A stretch of 64,000 nucleotides of DNA from Flammeovirgaceae bacterium (GCA_027487845.1 JAIYCV010000008.1:62001-126000), one strand, 5' to 3'. Positions 16,605-25,509 are shown, counted from the first letter of the stretch. The notes: generated from the letters alone by a model not told the origin. Made by a program: numbers and translations.

Positions 16605-17538
16605 TAATGTAATAAATGCCTTTTTTGTTTGTGTAGGTGATTTTTAAGCTGTATTTCAAAACGGAAAGTACGTCTCTTAAACTTGGATCGACAAACTTTC
16701 CACTAAAGTGACAACGAAGCAAATCTTGATCTACAATCTCAAATTTAACGTGAAAGTAGTTTTCTAGGTCATTAAACACGGAGCGCAATTCCACATTGTC
16801 AAATACCAATTGTTTTTTAAACCAAGCGGCTGTGTTGGGAATGTTATCTATCGATTTGGATAGAATTTTCGTGTCTTTTTCGTAGGCGATGGAGTTGCCG
16901 GCTCGAACCCCTACAGTGGAGTCAGCCCCAAACAGTACCATGCCACTTACAACGTCAAGTTGTATTGAATGATCATTCGCATAGCCCCTAAGGTTAAATT
17001 TGGTACCTACAACTTTCGTAGTAGTTTGAAAAGTGTGCACGATGAACGGGCGTTGCGCGTCTTTTGAGATGTTGAAAAATCCCTCACCTTCCAATGTAAC
17101 TTCTCGCGTATCCCTATCGAAGTTCTTTGGATAGGTCAATTTACTATCAAAATGGAGCGATACAACTGAACCATCTTGTAGCAATATTTCTTTTGTTGTT
17201 GCTGAATCGGTGGAAACCTCGATGGCCTGGTCGTTGATAGAATAGATCACGTAACTACCACCAGCCAGCAAAAGCAGGCTTGCGGCTAATCGCAATAGTT
17301 GATTTGAGAAAGCTTTTTGAAATAGAAACCCTTGATTTTTTTTGTTTAAATCCGCTACGAAGGGTTGTGTTGAAGCGGTGACCTTCAGTTCTTTAAAATG
17401 TCTAAACTGAGCTTTCTCCGATTGATACTGCTCAGAAGAATCAGCTAAAACTAATTCCATTAATTGATCGTCCTCTTCCAGTGAAGTTTCACCTAAGTAG
17501 TATTTCTCAATAAGCTCTTGAATTGCCATCTTATCCAT
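16579..17538 (-). CDS. FecR family anti-sigma factor
   Basis: A 319-residue single-span protein. The cytoplasmic part (about 1-84) should bind the ECF sigma factor encoded just upstream. The membrane helix is at about 85-102 (LAASLLLLAGGSYVIYS). The FecR periplasmic domain follows (EVTLEGEGFFNISKDAQRPF, about 145-164, then VVGTKFNLRGY), with a C-terminal DUF4974 module (NVELRSVFNDLENYFHVKF, about 249-267) that contacts the STN domain. Its start overlaps the sigma gene by 8 bp and its end overlaps the STN gene by 26 bp, so the three are one operon. Known FecR proteins hold or activate their sigma factor when the STN partner senses a ligand. Confidence 0.94.
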   Translation of the reverse strand: MDKMAIQELIEKYYLGETSLEEDDQLMELVLADSSEQYQSEKAQFRHFKELKVTASTQPFVADLNKKNQGFLFQKAFSNQLLRLAASLLLLAGGSYVIYSINDQAIEVSTDSATTKEILLQDGSVVSLHFDSKLTYPKNFDRDTREVTLEGEGFFNISKDAQRPFIVHTFQTTTKVVGTKFNLRGYANDHSIQLDVVSGMVLFGADSTVGVRAGNSIAYEKDTKILSKSIDNIPNTAAWFKKQLVFDNVELRSVFNDLENYFHVKFEIVDQDLLRCHFSGKFVDPSLRDVLSVLKYSLKITYTNKKGIYYINGKGCAQN

Positions 17539-18034
17539 TGTTGTAATGCCGTTGATAAATTTCGTTAATGCTTTTTCTTGCTCTGGAAAGAGTAACTCTG
17601 ATTACGTTGATGTTAAGCTCGGTAATGGCTTCTATTTCTTCGAAGCTTAGCCCTTCGACATTTCGCAAGTGAACAATTAGTTGCTGTTGTTCGGGAAGCA
17701 TTTTTAAGATGTCAAAAAAGGTTGCAACCGTGTTGGCTGTTTCCAATATCTCTTCCGGATTCCTATTCTGAGAGATAATAGCCATGTTCTCAATTTCGCC
17801 CACAACTTTCTTTCTTAGTTTGATTTTATCGAGGCATAAATTTTTGGTGATTTTAAGAGCAAAGGCTTTAAGGTTGTCTAATTCTTCTAAGGACTCTTTC
17901 CTTTTCCAAAGTCGAAGCATAATCTCTTGCGCTACATCTTCCGCTTCTTCTTTATTGTGAAGCATGGAGTATGCAAGTCGCAGGAGATTATCTTGCAACG
18001 GATAAACCCTAGCTTTAAAATCGGTTGAATGCAT
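17531..18034 (-). CDS. ECF RNA polymerase sigma factor
   Basis: A 167-residue sigma-70 family ECF factor. Region 2 spans about 15-80 (LAYSMLHNKEEAEDVAQEIM, with the conserved AEDVAQE helix). Region 4 spans about 105-160 (LPEQQQLIVHLRNVEGLSFE, the -35 recognition helix). It is first in the sigma-FecR-STN operon, and such factors usually autoregulate. The gap to the serine hydrolase gene upstream is only 71 bp on the same strand; I see no confident promoter in it. Confidence 0.94.
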   Translation of the reverse strand: MHSTDFKARVYPLQDNLLRLAYSMLHNKEEAEDVAQEIMLRLWKRKESLEELDNLKAFALKITKNLCLDKIKLRKKVVGEIENMAIISQNRNPEEILETANTVATFFDILKMLPEQQQLIVHLRNVEGLSFEEIEAITELNINVIRVTLSRARKSINEIYQRHYNNG

Positions 18035-18105
18035 TCGAGTTCATAGACGAGCGGACGACACGTTCATTACAACCGTTGAAAAAGAATTTTCTTAGTTGCC
18101 TCTTC

Positions 18106-19368
18106 TCAATCCACAATTGCCTGATAAACGAGTGTCTTGTAGCGGTCGCCAACATGCCAAGCGGGCACTCCATAAGTATTCATGTAAATCAGTCCAACCA
18201 ATTTTTCCTTCGGGTCAGCCCAATAGTGCGTATTAAAGGCACCGCCCCAGGAAAAAGAGCCAATGGAATAAATAGATTTATAATCGTTCGCAATGGTCTC
18301 AAGTCCAAAGCCCAGTCCAAGTTGTTCGGTAATTGGCAACTGTGTTTGATTTGTGAGAATTAATTCTATCGTTTTGCGGCTGAGCAATCGCGCCCCGTTG
18401 TACTCTCCTTTGTTCAAAAAAAGTTGAAGAAATTTTGCGTAGTCTTCCACAGTGGAACTTAGTCCAGCACCGCCTGAAAAGAAAGTGCCATTGGTTGCAG
18501 GGTATTGCGGATTAAAGCTTTTGCCAGAAGGAACGGGCACTTTTGAAAGTTTGCCTTTCACGGCAGTGTATAATGGAACTAGGCGAGCGTGCTTTTCTTT
18601 CGGAAGAAAAAAATACGTGTCGTTCATACCCAGCGGTTGAAAAATACGTGTTTTAAAAAATTGATCGAGTGGTTGACCAGATAGCACCTCCACAAGATAA
18701 CCGAGCACATCAATATTGAGACCATAGGTGTAAGCTTCACCGGGATGATGTTTCAATGGAAGCGAACCTAACAGTTTTATCTTATCAGCCAGTTTTAAAT
18801 TCTCCATTGGCATGCCAATCCCGCTGGGTATTTTTGACTTTGCATAGATGGCCTTAAAATCCTGACTACCTATTTCGGCATAGTCAATACCCGAAGTGTG
18901 GGTGAATAATTGACGGATGGTAATTTCGCTTTTGGCGGGAATGGTCGTGTACGTTGTGTCTGCCCAGTTTATACTGCCCAATACCTTAGGATTTTTGAAT
19001 TCAGGAATATAATAGTGGATAGGATCATCCAGCGAGAATTTTCCTTCTTCAAAAAGCATCATAGCGGCTAAACTGGTGATTGCTTTTGACTGTGAAGCAA
19101 TCCGAAAAATATCTTCTTTTTTTAGTAGGGTCTTTGCTTCCACATCGCTATATCCATAGGCTTTGTGAAGAATAATTTTTCCATTTCGGGCAAGAAATAC
19201 AACCGCACCTGGAAGCAAGTTGTTGGCTACCTGTTCGTTCATGAACTGATCTATCCGCGCAAGGCGTTCAGAGGAAAGGCCGTTTTCTTTCGAATTGCTA
19301 GGGATAAGATTTTGTGCAAAACTGAAAGACGCAGCTAAAAGTAAAGCGATTGTAATTATCTTTTGCAT
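18106..19368 (-). CDS. Serine hydrolase (beta-lactamase/class C-like)
   Basis: The start at 19368 gives a signal peptide (MQKIITIALLLAASFSFAQ); an upstream extension to 19410 adds a non-signal tail. The 420-residue product belongs to the beta-lactamase-related serine hydrolases (EstB/AmpH group). The SxxK motif is Ser92-Gln-Ser-Lys95. The Tyr motif is in the YTYGLNIDVLGYLVE segment (about 213-227), and the C-terminal SFSWGGAF replaces the KTG box, as is typical for esterase-like members. It should act in the periplasm on esters or D-amino peptides; the substrate is unknown. Confidence 0.92.
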   Translation of the reverse strand: MQKIITIALLLAASFSFAQNLIPSNSKENGLSSERLARIDQFMNEQVANNLLPGAVVFLARNGKIILHKAYGYSDVEAKTLLKKEDIFRIASQSKAITSLAAMMLFEEGKFSLDDPIHYYIPEFKNPKVLGSINWADTTYTTIPAKSEITIRQLFTHTSGIDYAEIGSQDFKAIYAKSKIPSGIGMPMENLKLADKIKLLGSLPLKHHPGEAYTYGLNIDVLGYLVEVLSGQPLDQFFKTRIFQPLGMNDTYFFLPKEKHARLVPLYTAVKGKLSKVPVPSGKSFNPQYPATNGTFFSGGAGLSSTVEDYAKFLQLFLNKGEYNGARLLSRKTIELILTNQTQLPITEQLGLGFGLETIANDYKSIYSIGSFSWGGAFNTHYWADPKEKLVGLIYMNTYGVPAWHVGDRYKTLVYQAIVD

Positions 19369-19477
19369 AGAATATGGATTATTGAAATAAATATAGTAAT
19401 AATTGTCCAAGCACCAAAAGAAATTATTTAGACGATAAATTCTTGCAACTTCATGTTAGGTTGACTAATCTTATGAC

Positions 19478-21145
19478 ATGAGATTTGCATTCAAATTTTT
19501 AACAACGCCATTTGCGTTATTCTTTCTTCTACTTTCTGCCCATGCTCAAGATGAGCCGCTAACAAAAGACGATACGTTACGCGGATCAATTACACCCCAA
19601 CGCATTTGGTGGGATCTTACCTACTACCACTTAAACGTCAAACCATCGCCAGAGAAGCAATCAATCAGTGGCAATGTGCTGGTGAATTATACGGTGCTTG
19701 CGCCTTATCAAACAATTCAGATCGACCTTCAACCACCACTTACAATTGACAGTGCCGTTCAAGATGGCAAAAAGTTGAGTTTTAAGAAGGAAGGGAAGAA
19801 TGCCTACATGATCAATCTTCGAAAGGAACAACTAATAAAAAGTAATGAATCTGTTACTATTTATTATTCGGGCAAGCCAATAGTCGCAACAAATCCACCT
19901 TGGCAAGGCGGAGTGCAGTGGGCGAAAGATGCGGTTGGCAATATGTTTATAGCTACCTCTTGCCAAGGCCTTGGCGCCAGCGCATGGTGGCCTTGCAAAG
20001 ATCATATGTATGACGAGCCAGATAGTATGTTAATCAGTGTTACCGTTCCCGAAAAGTTAATGGACATTTCGAATGGAAGACTAAGGAAAGTAGTTGACAA
20101 TTATGACGGAACAAAAACGTTCAACTGGTTTGTGGGTAATCCAATCAACAACTATGGCGTCAATATGAACATCGCAAATTATGTACACTTTGCCGATACT
20201 CTTAATGGCGAGTTGGGCAAGTTGAACTTGGATTATTATGTGTTGCCATACAATCTTGAAAAGGCCAAAGAACAGTTTACGCAAACCAAGAAAATGATAA
20301 AGGCATTTGAGTATTGGTTCGGGCCGTATCCGTTTTACAAAGATGGGTTCAAGTTGGTTGAGGTGCCTTATCTGGGAATGGAACATCAAAGTTCAGTTAC
20401 CTATGGAAACGGTTTCAAAAATGGTTACCTCGGTCGTGATCTTTCCGGCACCGGCTGGGGACTGAAATGGGATTTTATTATTGTACATGAGTCAGGCCAC
20501 GAATGGTTTGCCAACAACATAACCTATAAAGACATGGCCGACATGTGGATTCATGAGAGCTTCACTAATTATTCGGAAAGTTTATTTACTGAATATTACT
20601 ATGGTAAGGAAGCGGCTACCGATTATGTGAACGGAACCCGTAAGAATATTCGTAATGTTAGCCCGATTATCGGAATATATAATGTTAATAAAGAAGGGTC
20701 GGGCGATATGTACTATAAAGGTGGCAATATGATTCATACCCTTCGCCATAGTATGAATGATGATAAATTGTTTAGGGAAATTCTGAGGGGGTTGAATAAA
20801 GAATTTTATCATCAAACCGTAACCACTCAGCAGATTGAGAATTATATTTCCGCGAAAGCGAACTTTAATTACTCTAAAGTCTTCGACCAATATTTAAGAA
20901 ATACTAAAATTCCGAAGCTAGAGTTTTATTTTGACGGAAAGAAAGTGTTTTTTCGTTGGATCAATTGTGTAGATGGGTTCAATCTACCGTTATCATTGTC
21001 CGATGGCAAAGCTGGACTTAGAATCGAGCCAACCACCAAATGGCAAAGCAAACGACTTGCCGAAGGCGAAAAAAAATTAGTTACTACGAATCTACTCGAA
21101 CGGGCTTACTATATTTCAACATCACTCGTAGCGAACCAGCAATAG
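19478..21145 (+). CDS. M1 family metallopeptidase (aminopeptidase N-like)
   Basis: A 555-residue secreted peptidase with a signal peptide (hydrophobic 5-20, SAHAQ cleavage site). The zinc site is His337-Glu338-x-x-His341, with Glu360 exactly 18 residues after the second His, the classic gluzincin spacing. The exopeptidase loop reads LGMEHQSS instead of the usual GAMEN, as in other Bacteroidota M1 proteins. It lacks the C-terminal ARM-like domain of full-length aminopeptidase N (about 850 residues), so it is the short form. It ends 3 bp before the methyltransferase gene on the same strand. Confidence 0.94.
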   Translation: MRFAFKFLTTPFALFFLLLSAHAQDEPLTKDDTLRGSITPQRIWWDLTYYHLNVKPSPEKQSISGNVLVNYTVLAPYQTIQIDLQPPLTIDSAVQDGKKLSFKKEGKNAYMINLRKEQLIKSNESVTIYYSGKPIVATNPPWQGGVQWAKDAVGNMFIATSCQGLGASAWWPCKDHMYDEPDSMLISVTVPEKLMDISNGRLRKVVDNYDGTKTFNWFVGNPINNYGVNMNIANYVHFADTLNGELGKLNLDYYVLPYNLEKAKEQFTQTKKMIKAFEYWFGPYPFYKDGFKLVEVPYLGMEHQSSVTYGNGFKNGYLGRDLSGTGWGLKWDFIIVHESGHEWFANNITYKDMADMWIHESFTNYSESLFTEYYYGKEAATDYVNGTRKNIRNVSPIIGIYNVNKEGSGDMYYKGGNMIHTLRHSMNDDKLFREILRGLNKEFYHQTVTTQQIENYISAKANFNYSKVFDQYLRNTKIPKLEFYFDGKKVFFRWINCVDGFNLPLSLSDGKAGLRIEPTTKWQSKRLAEGEKKLVTTNLLERAYYISTSLVANQQ

Positions 21146-21148
21146 ACC

Positions 21149-21916
21149 ATGGAGGAAATACCCCATTCGCGCCAGCCAACAATAGACTACTTTCAAAAGT
21201 ATGTGGAGGCTCACAAGCATGATCTCGTAGGCAAAAAAGTAATTGACTTATCGGCAGGCAGTGGCTTCATTGCAAATCTGTTCTTAGAGCGAAGCGCGCA
21301 TGTGTTGTTATTTGATTTATTCCCAGATCAGAATAAATTTTGCGCACAACCTTGTCAATTTATCGATTTGCAGCAACCCTTTCCAATCGAATCTGGTTCA
21401 GCGGACCTTGTTATTTGCTCGGAAACCATGGAGCATTTGCCCAACCAATATTTCTTTTTTCAAGAAGCGGCACGCATCCTCAAACCAAATGGCACCTTAC
21501 TTATTACAACTCCGAATGTTTCTTCGTTACGCAGTCGTTTCTCACAGTTTATTGGTGAAAGCGAACATTATAGTACTCCTTTGCCAAATGAGCTAAACGC
21601 CTTTACCAAATGGCCGGGCAGTCGCGAAGGTTATTTCAGTAAAATATTTTTGAGCGGCATTTTGCGATTGCGTTTATTGGCCGCTCTGCAAGGGCTGACC
21701 ATTAACCAGATTGAAAAGACAAAATCTAGCTCAACATCTAGTTGGCTGATGGTTTTTTACCCTGTGATTTACTATTTCAGCTTGAAGAATTATCAGAAGC
21801 AACTCCGTTTAAATCCAACACATCAAAAACCACTAGATGAGATTTTTAAATGGAACACCTCATTGAAGATACTTTTGAGCAAACAATTGATAATTGAGTT
21901 TAAAAAGAAATCATAA
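21149..21916 (+). CDS. Class I SAM-dependent methyltransferase
   Basis: A 255-residue Methyltransf_11/23-type enzyme. SAM-binding motif I is VIDLSAGSGFIANLFLE (about 31-47). The acidic end of strand 2 is LLFDLFPDQ, motif II is SADLVICSETMEHLPNQ (about 85-101), and the post-II segment is AARILKPNGTLLITTPN (about 107-123). The substrate is unknown; the overall look is that of methylases acting on glycans, quinones or small metabolites. It follows the M1 peptidase by 3 bp, so it is probably translated from the same mRNA. Confidence 0.92.
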   Translation: MEEIPHSRQPTIDYFQKYVEAHKHDLVGKKVIDLSAGSGFIANLFLERSAHVLLFDLFPDQNKFCAQPCQFIDLQQPFPIESGSADLVICSETMEHLPNQYFFFQEAARILKPNGTLLITTPNVSSLRSRFSQFIGESEHYSTPLPNELNAFTKWPGSREGYFSKIFLSGILRLRLLAALQGLTINQIEKTKSSSTSSWLMVFYPVIYYFSLKNYQKQLRLNPTHQKPLDEIFKWNTSLKILLSKQLIIEFKKKS

Positions 21917-21994
21917 AATAATCTGCGCCCCTTGTCCGAAATTGTAAACACCGTTCGTCTTAGGAGAAATTAATTCACTTAAACTTTAAATCGT

Positions 21995-22342
21995 ATGGAA
22001 AAATTTATGTTAATTTTTCATGGTGGCAGCGATGTTGCCCCTGAAATGCAAGCTCCTGAAGCAATGCAAGCACACATGCAAAAATGGTTTGCCTGGATAG
22101 ATCAGTTGAGGAAGGAAGGCCGCTACGTTGGAGGTGAACCTTTGCAACCAACTGGCAAATTTATTGTTGGCAAAAACAAGGTTGTTACTGATGGGCCATT
22201 TGCTGAAGGTAAGGAGCTGGTGGGCGGGTATTTCATCATTGAAGCAAAAGATTTGAATGAAGCTATTCAGATTTCAAGTGATGGTTATCCTGATTTTATT
22301 TTTGATGGAAAAGTAGAAGTTAGGCCAGTTCAAAAAATGTAG
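21995..22342 (+). CDS. YciI family protein (DGPF domain)
   Basis: A 115-residue ferredoxin-like fold protein of the YCII/PhnB-like group. It has the DGPF signature (TDGPFAEGKELVGGYFIIEA, about 66-85) and N-terminal MLIFHGG. Such proteins are commonly paired with a SigJ-like ECF sigma factor, and here one starts 18 bp downstream. A role in sensing or transcription control through that factor is inferred from this pairing; no enzymatic activity is established. Confidence 0.93.
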   Translation: MEKFMLIFHGGSDVAPEMQAPEAMQAHMQKWFAWIDQLRKEGRYVGGEPLQPTGKFIVGKNKVVTDGPFAEGKELVGGYFIIEAKDLNEAIQISSDGYPDFIFDGKVEVRPVQKM

Positions 22343-22360
22343 TATGTTTTTTGAAAACGC

Positions 22361-23623
22361 ATGAGCAACCTGCCTGAAGTAAAGCAGTTAGTAGGCCATC
22401 TTTTTCGCCACGAAGCGGGAAGGATGGCCGCTGTGCTTTATAGAATGTTGGGTACTGCAAATCTTGAAGTGGCAGAAGACATTGTGCAAGATACCCTGCT
22501 TAAGGCGATGGAGACGTGGAGTTATCACGGCCTGCCCGAAAACCCGCAAGCTTGGCTTTACACGGTTGCCAAGAACAAGGCACTCGATTTTGTGAGAAGT
22601 AAAAAGAGGCATGAACTGATTCACTCACAGCTTGCCGATGTGGTTCATTCGGGTTGGGCGTTATCGGCTTCGGTCAATAATTTGTTTTTAGAAAATGAAA
22701 TTCAGGATAGCCAGTTGCGAATGATTTTTGCCTGCTGCCATCCGAGCCTATCAGAAGAATCGCAAATAGCGCTTACGTTGAAGGTGTTGTGCGGATTAAG
22801 CACCCTTGAAATTGCTGCTGCCTTTCTTACTTCCGATGAAACCATTCAAAAACGAATTTTTCGCGCGAAAGAAAAATTAAGAGAGCAACAAATAAAATTG
22901 GAAGTACCGAATCCAGAAGTTTTTCCCTTGCGCCTCGATTCAGTGCTAACAATACTCTACTTGCTTTTTAACGAAGGGTACCATACCACCAATGAAAGTA
23001 AAGTTCGCTTGGATTTATGTGAGGAAGCAATGCGTCTAAATTACTTGCTTTTGCAATCACCTACCTTGCGGTTGCCGAAAGTTCAAGCCCTCATGGCGTT
23101 GATGTGCTTGCAAGCCTCGCGTTTTCCTTCGAGGCAAGATAACAATGGAGCCAACGTGTTGCTGGAGTATCAAGACCGTTCACTTTGGAATCGGGAATTA
23201 ATCAATCGTGGTTTTTTATATCTTAAAGAAGCTTCAATGGGGAAAGAGTTGAGCGATTACCACGTAGAAGCTTCTGTTGCCGCGGTTCATGCCACCGCTA
23301 AAACATTTCAGGAAACCAACTGGAAGCAACTAGTGAGTTTGTATAAATTACTTTACGAAATGAGGCCATCAGCCATCATCGCCATGAACAAAGCCATTGC
23401 CGTTGGCTATGCCGAAAATGCCGCGAATGCAATTGAAGAATTGCTTTCGATAAAAGGGTTGGAGCAAAACCATTTTTACCATGCTGCACTCGGGAACTTC
23501 TATCAGCAGAATGGCGATAAGATGGAAGCGTTGAAGTGGTATGAGAAGGCTTTATTATTGGTTAGATCATGTAACAACATTACGATATTGAAAATGAAAA
23601 TCGACAGTTTAGATAATGGATGA
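22361..23623 (+). CDS. Sigma-70 family factor of the YciI-linked long ECF type (DUF6596)
   Basis: A 420-residue sigma factor. Region 2 is at about 15-80 (VAEDIVQDTLLKAMETWSYH) and region 4 at about 115-175 (LTLKVLCGLSTLEIAAAFLT). A long C-terminal DUF6596 domain follows (about 185-290, VLTILYLLFNEGYHTTN), ending in a TPR-like tail (HFYHAALGNFYQQNGDKMEA). This C-terminal extension replaces an anti-sigma factor as the proposed regulatory module in the family. It is co-oriented with the YciI gene 18 bp upstream. Confidence 0.94.
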   Translation: MSNLPEVKQLVGHLFRHEAGRMAAVLYRMLGTANLEVAEDIVQDTLLKAMETWSYHGLPENPQAWLYTVAKNKALDFVRSKKRHELIHSQLADVVHSGWALSASVNNLFLENEIQDSQLRMIFACCHPSLSEESQIALTLKVLCGLSTLEIAAAFLTSDETIQKRIFRAKEKLREQQIKLEVPNPEVFPLRLDSVLTILYLLFNEGYHTTNESKVRLDLCEEAMRLNYLLLQSPTLRLPKVQALMALMCLQASRFPSRQDNNGANVLLEYQDRSLWNRELINRGFLYLKEASMGKELSDYHVEASVAAVHATAKTFQETNWKQLVSLYKLLYEMRPSAIIAMNKAIAVGYAENAANAIEELLSIKGLEQNHFYHAALGNFYQQNGDKMEALKWYEKALLLVRSCNNITILKMKIDSLDNG

Positions 23624-23635
23624 ATGATTAATAAA

Positions 23636-24415
23636 TTACTTTGACACGGTTCTACCTTTCAAAAAACCACTTACTGCGTTATTGAATTCATCCGTTTGCT
23701 CGATCATCGGCAAATGCCCGCATCGGTCTATAAACTTTACCTCCGCATGCAGTAACAGATCATGAAAATGGAGGGCAACTTCGGGCGGGGTAACATTGTC
23801 TTGCAGTCCCCAAATCAATTGGATGGGCATTGTTAATTGACTTAAAAAAGATGAGACGCTACTTTGAAGCGAAGATCTAACAAACGAAGAAATGGCCAGC
23901 CGGTGCGGTATATTCCGAACGTTGTGATAGATTTCCTGTGCTAACTTGGCGGCTTCTTCAGGGCGATCATAAAAAGCTCGCTGAACTTTTTTACTGATGA
24001 AATCATAGTTGATTTCTTTCTCTTCAAGGGTATTATCAATGGGTGCGTGGTCGAAGAGCCCAGAACTTCCCGTCAATATTAGCTTATCTATTTTGTCAGG
24101 ATGATGATGTGCATAAAAAAGTGCTAGCTGCCCGCCTACCGCATGGCCTACTAGGGTGACGTTGGTTAATTGATTCCACTCGATAAAGTCATGAAGTACT
24201 TTTACCAAGTGCTTCATATTGGTTTGTTGAATTGGCAAATCAAAAATTGATAACCTGGGAACAATTACCCTAAAGTCTTTTTTTAAATGTTCAACCAATG
24301 GCTGCCACATGCTTAGGTTACCAAACAAACCATTTAACAAGACTACAGCTCTGCCGTTGCCAACATTAACATAGGTTTGGATAAATGGGGCTGATTTATT
24401 TAGGACTATTCCCAT
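23636..24415 (-). CDS. Alpha/beta-hydrolase fold protein with Ala in place of the nucleophile
   Basis: A 259-residue alpha/beta-hydrolase. The nucleophile elbow reads LVGHAVGGQLAL, with Ala92 (codon GCG) where the family has Ser (GxSxG). The remaining triad positions are intact: Asp206 in WGLQDNVTPP and His234 in DRCGHLPMIE. The oxyanion region near NGLFGNLSMWQPL is normal. Loss of the Ser suggests a non-hydrolytic role, as in some other fold members with Ala at the elbow such as E. coli RutD. A single base change (TCG to GCG) would account for it. It is divergent from the dioxygenase gene across a 167-bp gap that holds a bipartite hairpin. Confidence 0.9.
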   Translation of the reverse strand: MGIVLNKSAPFIQTYVNVGNGRAVVLLNGLFGNLSMWQPLVEHLKKDFRVIVPRLSIFDLPIQQTNMKHLVKVLHDFIEWNQLTNVTLVGHAVGGQLALFYAHHHPDKIDKLILTGSSGLFDHAPIDNTLEEKEINYDFISKKVQRAFYDRPEEAAKLAQEIYHNVRNIPHRLAISSFVRSSLQSSVSSFLSQLTMPIQLIWGLQDNVTPPEVALHFHDLLLHAEVKFIDRCGHLPMIEQTDEFNNAVSGFLKGRTVSK

Positions 24416-24444
24416 ATACCGAATTATTTAAAATTATTTTTTAC

Positions 24445-24473
24445 AAGTGGACGCCTATCGCGTCCTTCCACTT
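24445..24473. other. Bipartite hairpin in a divergent intergenic gap
   Basis: AAGTGG-ACGC, loop CTATC, then GCGT, a CCTT bulge and CCACTT, followed by TT. It gives a 10-bp stem interrupted on one side. It lies about 30 bp before the alpha/beta-hydrolase start and 113 bp before the dioxygenase start. Because both genes point away, it is not an obvious terminator for either. It could be a leader structure or operator; function unknown. Confidence 0.35.
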
Positions 24474-24585
24474 TTCCCACGAGTATAACTATTGATGCAA
24501 AAATAACAATTCTTAATAAAAATACTATATCGATAGAAATAATAGATTAATATTGTGCAAGATTTCATAATTAGATCCACTAGTG

Positions 24586-25392
24586 ATGGTTACAAATTAC
24601 CGAAGGTTCACTTTAACAGAAACCATTTCAACCGAACAGAAAAATTTCTTTGAAGAATATGGCTTTATCCATTTTGAAAACTTCATTAATGCCGATGCGG
24701 TCAAGGCGCTAATAACAGCCTCAGAAGAAGTTAAGAGGCGATGGCTCGTAAGTGATGTTCAAAAAGTAAATGGCGTTCCTATAAAATATGGAGTGGATCT
24801 AAGCGGCCAGCCCATTGTGCAGAGATTTGCTTTTATCAATCAGCACCATCCGGTTCTTGCCGAGTTTTTATTAGATCCACGATTTAACACTCTATTGGAA
24901 TTGGGGGGCATTGGGGCCAGACTTGGTGACTGCGAAAAAGACGGTATGGTGTTTAACCACTACGTAAACTCTCCTAAAAGCAAGTTCACCCAAATGGGCT
25001 GGCATGTAGACGGGCTGCGCGAAATATTTTACGGCAAAAAGTTAAACCCAATGCTCAATGTAGGCATCCATCTCAGCGACCTTAAGCTGGAAAATGGAGG
25101 GCTTAGAATTATACCAGGCACTCATAAGCAGGGTCTAGCAAGCATGTTGTTCAAAAAGGCTCACTTTCTAAACAACGAACCTGATGCTAATGAACTAGCG
25201 ATCATTCCCAAGGCAGGAGATTTAACGATACACGATGGTAGGCTTTGGCATCGGGTGGGCAAGTCTTCTGTGGTAGGGGAGCAAAGCCGAAGGCGCGTGA
25301 TTTACATCCCGATTGTAACCGGGAAATATCAACCTAAAGATGAAAACAGCCCAACATTGCTTTACCAGCGTTTTGCGGGTCTTGTAAAGTAA
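24586..25392 (+). CDS. Phytanoyl-CoA dioxygenase family protein
   Basis: A 268-residue Fe(II)/2-oxoglutarate oxygenase of the PhyH type. The iron triad is His-x-Asp (MGWHVDG, about residues 140-142) and a distal His (HDGRLWHRVG, about 222). Arg residues in GEQSRRRVIYIP are positioned to bind the 2-oxoglutarate carboxylate. GTG lies directly before the ATG; I chose the ATG at 24586. The hydroxylated substrate is unknown; relatives act on lipids, ectoine or natural products. It is followed by tRNA-Cys and a membrane hydroxylase gene, all on the + strand. Confidence 0.92.
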   Translation: MVTNYRRFTLTETISTEQKNFFEEYGFIHFENFINADAVKALITASEEVKRRWLVSDVQKVNGVPIKYGVDLSGQPIVQRFAFINQHHPVLAEFLLDPRFNTLLELGGIGARLGDCEKDGMVFNHYVNSPKSKFTQMGWHVDGLREIFYGKKLNPMLNVGIHLSDLKLENGGLRIIPGTHKQGLASMLFKKAHFLNNEPDANELAIIPKAGDLTIHDGRLWHRVGKSSVVGEQSRRRVIYIPIVTGKYQPKDENSPTLLYQRFAGLVK

Positions 25393-25400
25393 AAAAATTT

Positions 25401-25472
25401 AGTCTCGTGGTCGAGTTGGATAGGCAGAGCTCTGCAAAAGCTCCTACAGCGGTTCGAATCCGCTCGAGACGT
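25401..25472 (+). tRNA. tRNA-Cys (GCA anticodon)
   Basis: The stretch folds as a cloverleaf. The acceptor is AGTCTCG with CGAGACG. The anticodon stem GAGCT/AGCTC encloses the loop CTGCAAA (anticodon GCA), and the T arm is AGCGG-TTCGAAT-CCGCT. The discriminator is T, the identity base of tRNA-Cys, and the 3' CCA is not encoded. Base pair 1-72 is A-G, a mismatch, and the D stem is short and has one mismatch. It begins 9 bp after the dioxygenase stop codon, so it may be processed out of the same transcript. Confidence 0.88.
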
Positions 25473-25509
25473 CAAAGGAAAAAGTCGAAAAACAATAAGT
25501 CAATAACTA

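Noticed and set aside
21149-21916. Methyltransferase as UbiG/UbiE
   Set aside because: SAM motifs are generic and there is no quinone pathway neighbour, so no gene symbol is given.
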